Assembly (NCBI GenBank): GCA_002409995.1
Contig: DHOR01000051.1
Span: 1 to 34,585 of the forward strand
Direction: 5' to 3'
DNA length: 34,585 bases
DNA from: Hungatella sp. UBA5385
GTDB taxonomy: Bacteria > Bacillota > Clostridia > Lachnospirales > Lachnospiraceae
The notes under the pieces are model-generated. The model did not search any database, was not told the DNA's origin, and saw nothing but the letters and a program-made list of their open reading frames with translations. This document shows, piece by piece, positions 1 through 8,338 of this stretch; position 1 is the first letter of the stretch, and each line of letters begins with the position of its first letter. Made by a program: the position numbers and the translations under genes.

Positions 1-23
1 GGGTTCGAGTCCCTGAAGGCGCA
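1..23 (+). tRNA. 3' end of a tRNA, cut by the window edge
   Basis: The window opens with a T-arm: GGG, the seven-base loop TTCGAGT, then CCC, followed by TG and the seven bases AAGGCGC that would close the acceptor stem, with A as the discriminator base. No CCA is encoded (CGC follows). The 5' acceptor strand outside the window should therefore read GCGCCTT. A discriminator A fits tRNA-Leu and several others; the anticodon is not visible, so I do not assign the isotype. Confidence 0.6.
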
Positions 24-402
24 CGCAAAAGGTTCTATTTTGACAGGCTGTGAACTGTTGGGATGGGACTTTTTTTTGTGCGTTTGTATTTTACGATACT
101 AAGGCCAGCAGCATAAAAAATAACAGTGGTAATATCTACAAATTTACAAGGCAAATGTAACTAGCTATTACATACGCAAATGGTTAGACCGAGACGAACC
201 GAACAGCTAGCCTAAAAAGAACCCCCAGAGACGGCCATCTCTGGGGGTTCGCTTTTTGTGCCAACATGCACTTATTTAATTACCTAGCTACTATTATAGT
301 ATACTCTTAACAAAAAATATCAAGTCTTATGCATCTCAAATAATAGCATCTTAATATCTAAACTACTGACCTCCCCCTGCCAAACACAACGATCTGTCTA
401 TC
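24..402. other. Non-coding stretch between the tRNA and the first two-component system
   Basis: I see no convincing gene here. The stretch holds a T8 run at about 70-77, an AT-rich segment, a possible nested fold at 161-210 (CTAGCT 161-166 with AGCTAG 205-210, enclosing GGTT 182-185 with AACC 197-200), and the strong hairpin at 219-250 listed separately. Positions 257-402 are AT-rich, with a TATAAT-like box on the minus strand near 285-295 and no ORF with a ribosome binding site. The folded part upstream of the hairpin could be the 3' end of a small RNA or simply tRNA-trailer sequence. Confidence 0.4.
214..256. terminator. Strong bidirectional intrinsic terminator
   Basis: Perfect 13-bp GC-rich stem (219-231 with 238-250; the arm begins GAACCCCCAGAGA) around a six-base loop. 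It is flanked by A5 at 214-218 and T5 at 252-256, so it has a U-tract in both directions. On the + strand it would end tRNA-side transcription and insulate the downstream two-component operon. Confidence 0.85.
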
Positions 403-431
403 TTGACAGTTTCTTTTTCATTGTTTATAGT
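403..431 (+). promoter_or_regulatory. Sigma-A type promoter of the YesM/YesN-like operon
   Basis: TTGACA at 403-408, a 17-base spacer and TATAGT at 426-431. This is a near-consensus housekeeping promoter. Transcription would begin near 438, leaving a short 5' leader before the TTG start at 471. Confidence 0.75.
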
Positions 432-470
432 GAAAATGCACAAGTTTTATAAAAGGGAGATGAGAAAAAG

Positions 471-2312
471 TTGAAACAAACCTATGGTGTACGAATAAAA
501 GCAATCTATATCTGTATTATTATCTTATTTGTTAGTGTTATTCTGATTATGAATTATGCATTCAGGAGAAGCCGGAATCTGCTGATTACTCAGGAGGCTG
601 GAATCATATCCCAGTATATGGACCGAAATCAGCTGGCTTTGGTAGAAATAACTAATTCCATACGCAAATTATCAGCAGCATCCAGCACAAACAAAGAGGT
701 AGCATCTTATCTAAATCAATCCTATTATGATAATTTATATGCTGTAGAAAATATCAACAGAGTTCGTTCAGTAGAAAGCACCCTGACTTTTTACCGCAAT
801 ATTTTCTTTGATTACAGACTTCATTATATTATCCTGGGAACTGACGGAGCAGTTTATAGCGTTGTTGATGGAATTGATAACAGCAGCTATTTTGGAGACA
901 ATTTTTCCAGAGATGTAAAAAAACAGGATTGGTACAGGACATTTTTGGCAGGAGATGAAACCTCAGAATGGATTACCCCCTGTGTTTATGATGGAAAAGG
1001 TGTATTTAAGGAGAAGAAAGGTGACAATTCAGATGAAACCTTTGTGTTGTTTATACGGAGAATCAGGGATTATAATAATCAGAAATTTTTAGGAGTGTCC
1101 TTTGTCTCCTTTCCGGTGGAGAACTTGTCTCAGGTTTTGGTTCCCTATGAGGGCGCTTCCATGGCCCTTGTCAATGACAAGGGAGAGGCCATTTATCAGC
1201 AAGTGGAGGAGGAGCTGTTTTCTGAAGACCTCATTCTGATGATGAAACAGAAAATGACAGAAAATCAGGGATATTTTTATGAAACAATAGAGGGAATTGA
1301 ATATCTGGTTCATTATGTGGCCATTCCTGGTCCTGAATGGCAGCTGGTCAGTATGGTACCCATGGCTCAGACAACAAAAGCAGTGGACGGTCTTTATGAT
1401 TTTGTATCCGTTCTTACAGTTCTCATTGTGCTGGGGGCGTGCATCGTGTGTTTGATCATGTATGTTTATATTAATGCACCTCTAAACCGTTTAATTCAAA
1501 AGGTTAGCCGTGTCAATATTGGAGGAATTCGAATTTTTGATATAGAGCCTGTGAGAAAACCGGCATATGGGATTGTGAAAGCTGAAAAGGAAATTGGTCA
1601 TATGGTTGATTATATCGAACATTTGTCAGAACAGACTATCAAACAGAAAGAGATTGAGCAGAATCTTCGATATGAAATGCTGCGTGCACAGCTGACGCCT
1701 CATTTTCTTTTTAATACCTTAAACGTAATCAAATGGTCGGCTATGATATCCGGTGCAGGAAATATTGCTGATATGATCACTTCTCTGGGATTGCTGCTGG
1801 AGAACAGTATGAATCGCAAGGAAGAAGAGGTGCCATTACAGGAAGAAATAAAAATGGTAGAGGCATGGGTGGAAATTAAAAACTGGGCGCTGAAAAACAG
1901 AATTCAGATTCATATTGATGTGCCGGATGAGCTGCGGGAGGTATTGGTAATTAGATTTTGTCTCCAGCCATTGGTGGAAAATGCGGTTCTTCACGGAATG
2001 GATCACGCTTCCGATGGACATATCTGGATCAGGGCAGAGCGGTATTTAAACAAAATGTGCGTTACTATACAGGATAATGGCAGGGGAATGGATGAGAAAA
2101 CAATGGAAAAAATCTTGCTGGAAATGGATTCTGTAAGCAAAGCCCGCCATGTGACAGGAATCGGCATTACAAGTATCCATGAGTTGATGAAAATAAAATA
2201 TGGACCGGATTATGGACTTCATATTGAGTCAAAACCGGGATTTGGAACAAAGGTTTATTTGATTTTTCCGTATAGGGAGGAGGATGAGCATGAGGAAGGT
2301 AATGATTGTTGA
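471..2312 (+). CDS. YesM-type sensor histidine kinase
   Basis: A 613-residue membrane sensor kinase that should phosphorylate the AraC-type regulator encoded next. An N-terminal membrane segment lies at about residues 10-28, followed by an extracytoplasmic Cache-like sensing region to about 305 and a second membrane segment at about 308-333. A HAMP-like linker and the His_kinase domain follow; the motif QLTPHFLFNTLN places the phospho-acceptor at His411. The ATPase domain shows the N box (Asn504 in QPLVENAVLHG), DNGRGMD and GIGITS. Translation appears to begin at TTG 471 behind AAAGGGAGATGAG; the nearby ATG at 460 runs into a stop after four codons. The 3' end overlaps the regulator gene. Members of this family usually sense carbohydrates or other nutrients through partner binding proteins, which fits the transporter downstream; the ligand is not predictable. 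Confidence 0.92.
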   Translation: MKQTYGVRIKAIYICIIILFVSVILIMNYAFRRSRNLLITQEAGIISQYMDRNQLALVEITNSIRKLSAASSTNKEVASYLNQSYYDNLYAVENINRVRSVESTLTFYRNIFFDYRLHYIILGTDGAVYSVVDGIDNSSYFGDNFSRDVKKQDWYRTFLAGDETSEWITPCVYDGKGVFKEKKGDNSDETFVLFIRRIRDYNNQKFLGVSFVSFPVENLSQVLVPYEGASMALVNDKGEAIYQQVEEELFSEDLILMMKQKMTENQGYFYETIEGIEYLVHYVAIPGPEWQLVSMVPMAQTTKAVDGLYDFVSVLTVLIVLGACIVCLIMYVYINAPLNRLIQKVSRVNIGGIRIFDIEPVRKPAYGIVKAEKEIGHMVDYIEHLSEQTIKQKEIEQNLRYEMLRAQLTPHFLFNTLNVIKWSAMISGAGNIADMITSLGLLLENSMNRKEEEVPLQEEIKMVEAWVEIKNWALKNRIQIHIDVPDELREVLVIRFCLQPLVENAVLHGMDHASDGHIWIRAERYLNKMCVTIQDNGRGMDEKTMEKILLEMDSVSKARHVTGIGITSIHELMKIKYGPDYGLHIESKPGFGTKVYLIFPYREEDEHEEGNDC

Positions 2313-3855
2313 TGATGAAATTATTGTAAGAGTGGGAATTCAATCATGTATTCACTGGGAAGAACAGGGATTTGAGATCTGTGCTGTCTGTGAATCAGGA
2401 AAAGAGGCAGTTGCGCATTTTCAAAAAGAAGTGCCTGATATTGTATTTACGGATATTATGATGCCGGAAATGAATGGAATTGAGCTTGTGGAGTACATAT
2501 GCACCAATTATCCCAAAACCAAAGTGGTTGTACTAAGCTGTGTAAATGAGATCGATTATGTGAAAAAAGCCATTAAGCTGGGGGCAGAGGATTATATACT
2601 GAAACTTTCCTTTACTACCGCTTCATTGATTGAGCTTCTGGTAAAACTAAGAGCGGCCATAGAAGAAGAGAACAGCACAGAGGAAAGTCCGGATATTTAT
2701 GCAAATATACAGGCATTTAACAGAGAAGAAGCATTTCGGACTCTGATTTTCGGGAGTTTAAGTACAGTGGAAAGTGAAGCCATACTGGATAAACTGGGAT
2801 ATGCCTACGATCCTTTTGAGGAATATGCAATAGCAAGTATTTTGATTGAGCGTTATGGTAACAAAGATGCAGGTAATTGTGATGAGGATATTATGAGGTA
2901 TGGATTATTAAACCTTATAAGGGAGTATTTTGAGAAGCTGCCTGAGTATGAACTCATATTTCTGAAACAGAATGAAATGATGGCCGTGTTTCGTCAGCTT
3001 CCAGAACCAGAACTATGTAAAGAAGCCCTTTATAAATTGAATCACGCATTAAAAACCCATTTAAATCTTACTTTATCTATGGGATTAAATCCAGAAACTG
3101 TAGGACGAACGGGAATTGCAGCATCCTATAAAAGAGCAAAAAAACTGGCAGAATTACATTTTTTTGATGGAGTTGGTTCTTATCACGATAAAGAGGATTT
3201 GCCAGAAGGTGGGACAGCCATGAAAAAGGGACCTCAAAAGGAACTCCGGGAAGCTGTTTTTAGTCAAAATGGGGAACGTACTTATGAATTGATTAATCAA
3301 TGGTTTGAGGACATGGCGGTTGTACGCAATCATGAGAGAATTATGGCAATCAGGCGGCAGGTTGTGGAGACGTGGATATATCTGTCCGGCAGTGCGATGC
3401 CTGAACAAGACAATGTGTCGGATTATCTTAATATTAACTCTGTTTCTGATATGTGGAGAGCAGAAACGCTGGAGACACTAAAAGAATCCTTTGAATATTC
3501 GGTTCAGGTGCTTATGGATTGGCTTCAGGCCAATAAAACCACTAATCCTGAGCTTGCCCGGCTTCTTATCTATCTGGAAGAGAATATCAGTGAAAGTCTC
3601 ACCCTGGAACAGGCTGCAATTCAGTGTAATCTGGGGAAAAGCCAATTTTGTATTTTGTTTAAAAAGGCTACAGGAGAGACATTTATCAACTATGTAAATG
3701 AGTTAAAGATGAAAAAAGCTTATGAATTGCTATGCAGTGAGAATATTTTGGTGCAAGAAGCAGCTAATCAGATCGGGATCAGAGATATTTCTTATTTCAG
3801 CCGGCTGTTTAAGAAATATTACAATATCAGCCCAAGTGAAGTGAGGAGATTATAG
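2290..3855 (+). CDS. YesN-type response regulator with AraC DNA-binding domain
   Basis: A 521-residue cytoplasmic response regulator. The receiver domain spans about residues 1-120, with the acidic pair in MIVDDE and the phospho-acceptor Asp55 in TDIMMPEMNG. A poorly conserved central region follows, and an AraC/XylS double helix-turn-helix occupies about the last 100 residues (TLEQAAIQCNLGKSQFCILFKK and ISYFSRLFKKYYNISPSEVRRL). I choose ATG 2290 because AGGAGG at 2278-2283 sits six bases before it; ATG 2284 is only one base from that site. Either start overlaps the kinase gene, implying translational coupling. It probably activates the ABC transporter operon that begins at 4036, whose promoter is weak. 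A hairpin terminator follows its stop codon. Confidence 0.92.
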   Translation: MRKVMIVDDEIIVRVGIQSCIHWEEQGFEICAVCESGKEAVAHFQKEVPDIVFTDIMMPEMNGIELVEYICTNYPKTKVVVLSCVNEIDYVKKAIKLGAEDYILKLSFTTASLIELLVKLRAAIEEENSTEESPDIYANIQAFNREEAFRTLIFGSLSTVESEAILDKLGYAYDPFEEYAIASILIERYGNKDAGNCDEDIMRYGLLNLIREYFEKLPEYELIFLKQNEMMAVFRQLPEPELCKEALYKLNHALKTHLNLTLSMGLNPETVGRTGIAASYKRAKKLAELHFFDGVGSYHDKEDLPEGGTAMKKGPQKELREAVFSQNGERTYELINQWFEDMAVVRNHERIMAIRRQVVETWIYLSGSAMPEQDNVSDYLNINSVSDMWRAETLETLKESFEYSVQVLMDWLQANKTTNPELARLLIYLEENISESLTLEQAAIQCNLGKSQFCILFKKATGETFINYVNELKMKKAYELLCSENILVQEAANQIGIRDISYFSRLFKKYYNISPSEVRRL

Positions 3856-3880
3856 AAATCACACAATAATTCAATAAAGG

Positions 3881-3953
3881 CGGACGATTGTCCGGATGGT
3901 GGAAATAGGGATTCAGTTTGGCGGACAATAATACAAACAATCCCTATTTTATT
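3881..3953 (+). terminator. Terminator/attenuator with alternative pairing
   Basis: An 11-bp stem (3903-3913 AAATAGGGATT with 3939-3949) carries an inner GTTTG/CAAAC stem and is followed by TTTTATT. This should end or attenuate the kinase-regulator transcript before the transporter genes. Upstream, CGGAC/GTCCG (3881-3885, 3890-3894) forms a small hairpin. The bases 3887-3894 (ATTGTCCG) can instead pair with CGGACAAT at 3922-3929 in the terminator loop, enclosing the left arm of the terminator. Confidence 0.65.
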
Positions 3954-4035
3954 ACATTCCAATATAGTTTTAAAGGAATTATACTGAAAATGTAGTAAAT
4001 AAAGGGGAATTAACAAGAATTTAAGGAGGGTTAAT

Positions 4036-5463
4036 ATGAAAAGAACAATATGCAGTTTGCTTGCTGCAGGAATGGTGATCACTTCACTGGCTGGATGTTC
4101 AGGAAGCAGTGGAACAGCAGAACCGACAAAGGCAGCAGAAAACACAGAACAGAATTCAACAAACGGCGGATCAGAAGGCAGCCAGGCGGAAAATTCTGCT
4201 GGAGAAGGGACAGAAAAACCATATGCAGGGACCACCATTCGGGTGCTCAGTATGACAGGGCAGATATCTGATGCGATGGAGGAGTACCTGGACCGGTTTG
4301 AAGAAGAAACAGGCATTAAGGTGAATATGGAATTATATGGAGAGGCCCAGCTGAGGGAAAAATGTACCACAGAGTTTCTGGCAGGTTCCTCTACCATCGA
4401 TGCATTTTTGATGAGTCCTCTTCAGGATATGACTGCATTCAGCAACAATGGCTGGGTAGAGCCTCTGGATTCCTATCTGGAAGACCCTGATTTTGACTGG
4501 GATGATTTTGCCTCTGCTCCAATGGAACAGATTAAAATCAAGTCTACAGGAGAAACGGGAGCACTGCCTTTGTACTCATCTGTGCAGCTTATGTTTTATA
4601 GAAAAGATGTGTTTGAAGAGAAGGGAATTAAACCGCCCACAACTTATGATGAACTGATTGCAGCATGTGAAGCAATTAACAATCCTGAGGATAATTTCTA
4701 CGGAATTGCCTGCAGAGGTGAGAAAATAGCACTGACTTCTCAGTTTTCACCTTTTTTATTTGGATATGGAGGAGCATATTTTAAAGACGGGGTTTGCGCA
4801 TTCAGAGAAACGGAAACCATTGATGCAGCTAAATTCTATGGAAAACTTCTGGGTACCTATGCACCGGAAGGCATTTTAACAGCGGGCTATTCTCAGATGA
4901 CACAGTTATTTAATGCAGGTCAGGTAGGAATGTGTATTGATGCTATTGCGCTTTATCAGACCCTGATTGATTCCAATGAATCCGCTTTCTTTGATAAAGT
5001 GGGAGTTGCCCCGATTCCGGAAGGGCCTGCAGGAAGACAGTCCTATAAGCAGGTGGTATGGGGAGCTTCAATTTATTCAGGATCAAAGAATAAGGAAGCA
5101 GCCTGGGAATTTTTAAAGTTCACTGCAGGAAAAGACATTGCAGCTGAGATTACTCCTAAGGGAATGCCAACATTCCGGGCTTCTGTCTGGGAGGATGAAC
5201 GGGTAACTTCCACTATGCCTGAGGATTACATAGAAGCTTATAATACTGAGATTCAGGCTGATACCACCAATCAGTACGGACTTCCAAGGATGACTGCTGT
5301 TTCAGAGGCAAGAGATGCAATGGGTGAAGCCATTGTATATTCCATCGAAACAAAAGGGGAAGGCGCTGAGATAGAAAACAGAATGAAGGCGGCAGCAGAT
5401 CGTGTAGATCAACTATTAAAGGATGCCGGTGAGTACGGAGAGGATTATCCCTATGTGGAATAG
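4036..5463 (+). CDS. ABC transporter solute-binding lipoprotein (family 1)
   Basis: A 475-residue extracellular binding protein anchored by lipid. A signal peptide (MKRTICSLLAAGMVITSLAGC) ends in a lipobox with Cys21, followed by a Ser/Gly/Glu-rich spacer to about residue 60. The rest has the periplasmic-binding-fold features of the sugar-type SBP_bac_1 family (TTYDELIAACEAINN, KEAAWEFLKFTAG). The ribosome binding site AAGGAGGG lies just before ATG 4036. A TATACT box at 3980-3985 has only a poor -35 match, consistent with dependence on the YesN-type activator upstream. It delivers substrate to the permeases encoded next. The family mostly binds sugars, but the enzymes downstream act on amino-acid-like substrates, so the ligand is open. 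Confidence 0.93.
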   Translation: MKRTICSLLAAGMVITSLAGCSGSSGTAEPTKAAENTEQNSTNGGSEGSQAENSAGEGTEKPYAGTTIRVLSMTGQISDAMEEYLDRFEEETGIKVNMELYGEAQLREKCTTEFLAGSSTIDAFLMSPLQDMTAFSNNGWVEPLDSYLEDPDFDWDDFASAPMEQIKIKSTGETGALPLYSSVQLMFYRKDVFEEKGIKPPTTYDELIAACEAINNPEDNFYGIACRGEKIALTSQFSPFLFGYGGAYFKDGVCAFRETETIDAAKFYGKLLGTYAPEGILTAGYSQMTQLFNAGQVGMCIDAIALYQTLIDSNESAFFDKVGVAPIPEGPAGRQSYKQVVWGASIYSGSKNKEAAWEFLKFTAGKDIAAEITPKGMPTFRASVWEDERVTSTMPEDYIEAYNTEIQADTTNQYGLPRMTAVSEARDAMGEAIVYSIETKGEGAEIENRMKAAADRVDQLLKDAGEYGEDYPYVE

Positions 5464-5499
5464 GCTGAAGTTCCGCAGAGCGGAGGAATGAGGGAAGGT

Positions 5500-6384
5500 A
5501 TGACTAATTTTATTAACAAACATATTAAATGGGTGTTTTCATTGCCTGCACTCATCTTTATGATCGGAATGGTTGCAGTTCCCATTGTTATGACCTTTGT
5601 GTTCAGCTTAAATGACTGGAATCTGCTGCTGGGAAATGGAATGAAATTCAACTGGGGGAAAAACTATCTGGATGTTCTGACAGGCAAGGAATTCTGGCAG
5701 TCTCTGGGGATCACCTTTTATTACACTGCTTTGGCAACTGTTGCAGAAATGATGCTGGGACTTTCCATTGCATTAATTCTTAATAAAAACTTTTTGGGCA
5801 AAAATTTTGTCAAAACGGTTGTGCTTCTTCCCTATATGATGGCTCCTGTAGCCGTTGGACTGATGTGGATGCTGTTCTATGAACCGTCTTCCGGTTTAAT
5901 GAATTATATATTTACCAGTGTGGGACTTCCGAGATCAGTCTTTGTTTCTGCAAAACAGACGGTTATTCCGGCAATAGCAGCAGTGGAAACATGGCAGATG
6001 ACCCCAATGGTAGTCATAGTATGTCTGGCAGGGCTTTCATCCCTGCCGGCAGAACCTATGGAAGCAGCAAAAGTGGACGGCGCAACACCCCTTTATACCT
6101 TTTTCAAGGTGACGCTGCCTCTTATGACACAGACCCTGTTTTCCATTGGACTTCTTCGGTTCATAGATGTATTTAAGTCTTTTGACTTGATCTATGCAAT
6201 GACCAAGGGAGGACCTGCCAATGCTTCCAGAACTTTGAATCTGTTTGCATATGAGACTGCATTTTCTTACTATAAATTCGGACTGTCTTCTGCAATGCTG
6301 ATGATTCTGTTTGTTATAGTGCTGCTGCTCAGCGTTCTCGTAATGAAAATTCAGAGAAAGTTGGTGAGTTATTATGGCGGATAA
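5500..6384 (+). CDS. ABC transporter permease, MalF/UgpA type
   Basis: About 294 residues with six predicted membrane helices, the first from about residue 10. The cytoplasmic EAA loop is visible (EPMEAAKVDGATPLYTFFKVTLPL), the site that docks the ABC ATPase. I prefer ATG 5500, with GAGGG five bases upstream; ATG 5488 is in frame but only one base from GGAGG. It forms a heterodimer with the following permease. No ATPase gene is present here, as in many Firmicutes carbohydrate ABC operons that share one multipurpose ATPase. Confidence 0.92.
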   Translation: MTNFINKHIKWVFSLPALIFMIGMVAVPIVMTFVFSLNDWNLLLGNGMKFNWGKNYLDVLTGKEFWQSLGITFYYTALATVAEMMLGLSIALILNKNFLGKNFVKTVVLLPYMMAPVAVGLMWMLFYEPSSGLMNYIFTSVGLPRSVFVSAKQTVIPAIAAVETWQMTPMVVIVCLAGLSSLPAEPMEAAKVDGATPLYTFFKVTLPLMTQTLFSIGLLRFIDVFKSFDLIYAMTKGGPANASRTLNLFAYETAFSYYKFGLSSAMLMILFVIVLLLSVLVMKIQRKLVSYYGG

Positions 6385-7210
6385 TCGGTTGAAAATAAGG
6401 AAGATAATAAAAAAGGCATTATTTGGTCTTTTACTGCTTGTGATTATGGTTCCGATTTTATTTCCATTGTATTTTGTGTTTATATCATCGTTTAAAAACA
6501 TGGCACAAGTTTACATAATGCCTCCCAAGCTGATTGGTTTCCAGCCTATTTTTGATAATTATATCTATATCTTTAAAACACAGAATTACGGGACCTATAT
6601 GATCAATTCAACCATTGTGGCAGCAGCCTCCACAGCTTTGTCTCTCCTGTTTGGAGTTCCGGCTGCCTATGTGATTGCCAGATATAAGATGACAAAAGCC
6701 AGTACAGGTATTCTGGTTGCAAGGCTGCTTCCCAATATCTCTATTTTGCTGCCTTATTATTTCATCTTTTCCAGACTTCATATGATAGATACTTATGGTG
6801 TTCTGATTATCAGCCATATGGTTTTGTCCATGCCGTTGATTGTATGGATTATGACAGGATTTTTCAGTGATATTCCTCTGGAGCTTGAGGAGGCTGCTAT
6901 TGTGGATGGCTGCACAAGACAGAAATGTTTTACAAGTGTCATACTCCCTGTATGTACACCAGGTCTTGTCACCTGTTCCACACTGTCCTTTTTAGGGTCC
7001 TGGAACAATTTCCAGTTTGCAATGATATTAAGCGGAGAGAAGACAAGAACACTTCCCGTATCTTTACAGTATTTTGTTTCAGGAGCGGATATCCGCTGGG
7101 GACGAATGATGGCAGCTACAATTGTAGTAATTGTTCCTACAATTATACTGACAATGATTTTACAAAAGTATATTGTTCAGGGGATGACAGCGGGAGCTGT
7201 GAAAGGATGA
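6374..7210 (+). CDS. ABC transporter permease, MalG type
   Basis: A 278-residue inner-membrane permease with an N-terminal helix at about 13-35 and an EAA loop (LELEEAAIVDGCTRQKCFTSVILP). It ends in the short tail GMTAGAVKG typical of MalG-type subunits. Its ATG overlaps the preceding permease by 11 bases, with GGTGAG five bases upstream, so translation is probably coupled. Its stop codon overlaps an in-frame ATG of the next gene (ATGA). Confidence 0.93.
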   Translation: MADNRLKIRKIIKKALFGLLLLVIMVPILFPLYFVFISSFKNMAQVYIMPPKLIGFQPIFDNYIYIFKTQNYGTYMINSTIVAAASTALSLLFGVPAAYVIARYKMTKASTGILVARLLPNISILLPYYFIFSRLHMIDTYGVLIISHMVLSMPLIVWIMTGFFSDIPLELEEAAIVDGCTRQKCFTSVILPVCTPGLVTCSTLSFLGSWNNFQFAMILSGEKTRTLPVSLQYFVSGADIRWGRMMAATIVVIVPTIILTMILQKYIVQGMTAGAVKG

Positions 7211-7215
7211 GTAAA

Positions 7216-8319
7216 ATGAAACAGATTTATGAACTGGAACATACAGAGGAACTGATTTCTCCATGTCTCATCTATTATCTGGAGATCATCAGGGAAAATA
7301 CGGAAAAAGCAATAAAAATGGCAGGTTCTGCAGACAGGCTGTGGCCTCATGTAAAAAGCCACAAATCAATAGATATGGTAAAGCTGCAGATAGGGTACGG
7401 AATTAAAAAATTTAAAACCGCCACCATTGCAGAGGCTGAAATGGCAGCTGAAGCAGGAGCTGAGCAGGTGATTCTGGCGTATCCGCTGGTGGGGCTTAAT
7501 ATCAGAAGATTTCTCAATCTGGAACAAGCTTATCCTCAGACTGTATTTTATGCAATCGGGGATGATAAACAACAATTGATGCATTTGTCAGACGAATGTG
7601 AGAAGTCTGGCTGCACAGTAAAGGTTCTCATTGATGTTAACATGGGAATGAACCGCACAGGCGTTGAATTATGGAATCTTGAATCCTTGTACAGATATGC
7701 TGATACATTGCCTGGAATTCAACTGAAAGGTCTTCACTGTTATGATGGTAATCATAATCAAAAGGATATTGCAGAACGTGATTTAAAGGTTGAAAAAAGT
7801 GACAGCCGGATTCAGGAGATTATAAATAATCTTAGAAGTGATAGTATTTGCTGTGAATTTGCGGTGGCAGGAGGCACTCCCTCATTTCCCTGTCATATTC
7901 ACAACAGTGACTGGTATTTATCTCCTGGAACTGCTTTTATTACTGATGCAGGATATTATAATAATTTGCCTGATTTAAACTTTGTTCCGGGAGCTGCCCT
8001 GTTTACAAGAGTTGTCAGCCACCCCTCCAAAGGTTTATTTACCCTTGATTTAGGATATAAGGGGATTGCGGCTGATCCTGTAGTTCAGCGAGGTTATATT
8101 ATTGGAATGGATGAAGCGGTACCTGTTCTTCACAGTGAGGAACACTGGGTATTTCAGACAGAAGAGGACAGGGTGCCTCCAATCGGAACCGGCCTTTATG
8201 TGATACCAACCCATATCTGCCCAACAACTGCATTATATCCTGAGATTCTTGTTGCAGAAAAAGGCAGGATTACAGAAACATGGAAGGTAACAGCAAGAAA
8301 CAGAAAAATCAACTATTAA
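7216..8319 (+). CDS. D-threonine aldolase / D-serine dehydratase family PLP enzyme
   Basis: A 367-residue cytoplasmic enzyme with an N-terminal alanine-racemase-like (type III PLP) barrel and a C-terminal beta domain. The PLP lysine is expected at Lys47 in PHVKSHK. The metal site His333-x-Cys335 (HICPTTALY) lies near the C terminus; His-x-Cys resembles the zinc site of eukaryotic-type D-serine dehydratases, whereas some D-threonine aldolases have His-x-Asp. The expected reaction is cleavage of a D-3-hydroxy amino acid to glycine plus aldehyde, or dehydration of D-serine-like substrates to a keto acid and ammonia. The start is ATG 7216, with AAAGGA eight bases upstream; ATG 7207 is in frame but abuts that site, and the open frame further upstream merely overlaps the permease. 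Not every relative has a known substrate. Confidence 0.85.
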   Translation: MKQIYELEHTEELISPCLIYYLEIIRENTEKAIKMAGSADRLWPHVKSHKSIDMVKLQIGYGIKKFKTATIAEAEMAAEAGAEQVILAYPLVGLNIRRFLNLEQAYPQTVFYAIGDDKQQLMHLSDECEKSGCTVKVLIDVNMGMNRTGVELWNLESLYRYADTLPGIQLKGLHCYDGNHNQKDIAERDLKVEKSDSRIQEIINNLRSDSICCEFAVAGGTPSFPCHIHNSDWYLSPGTAFITDAGYYNNLPDLNFVPGAALFTRVVSHPSKGLFTLDLGYKGIAADPVVQRGYIIGMDEAVPVLHSEEHWVFQTEEDRVPPIGTGLYVIPTHICPTTALYPEILVAEKGRITETWKVTARNRKINY

Positions 8320-8338
8320 GGGAAAAGGCGGGGAAGAA

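Noticed and set aside
3819..4397. 192-codon antisense ORF opposite the solute-binding protein gene
   Set aside because: It lies across a terminator and a well-supported lipoprotein gene, has low-complexity content and no ribosome binding site logic; it is a shadow frame.
6037..6501. 154-codon antisense ORF across the two permease genes
   Set aside because: Both permeases show clear family motifs on the + strand; the antisense product has no recognisable feature.
6925..7215. 97-residue N-terminal extension of the D-threonine aldolase-like protein
   Set aside because: It reads through the permease in another frame; the good ribosome binding site and family start point are at 7216.
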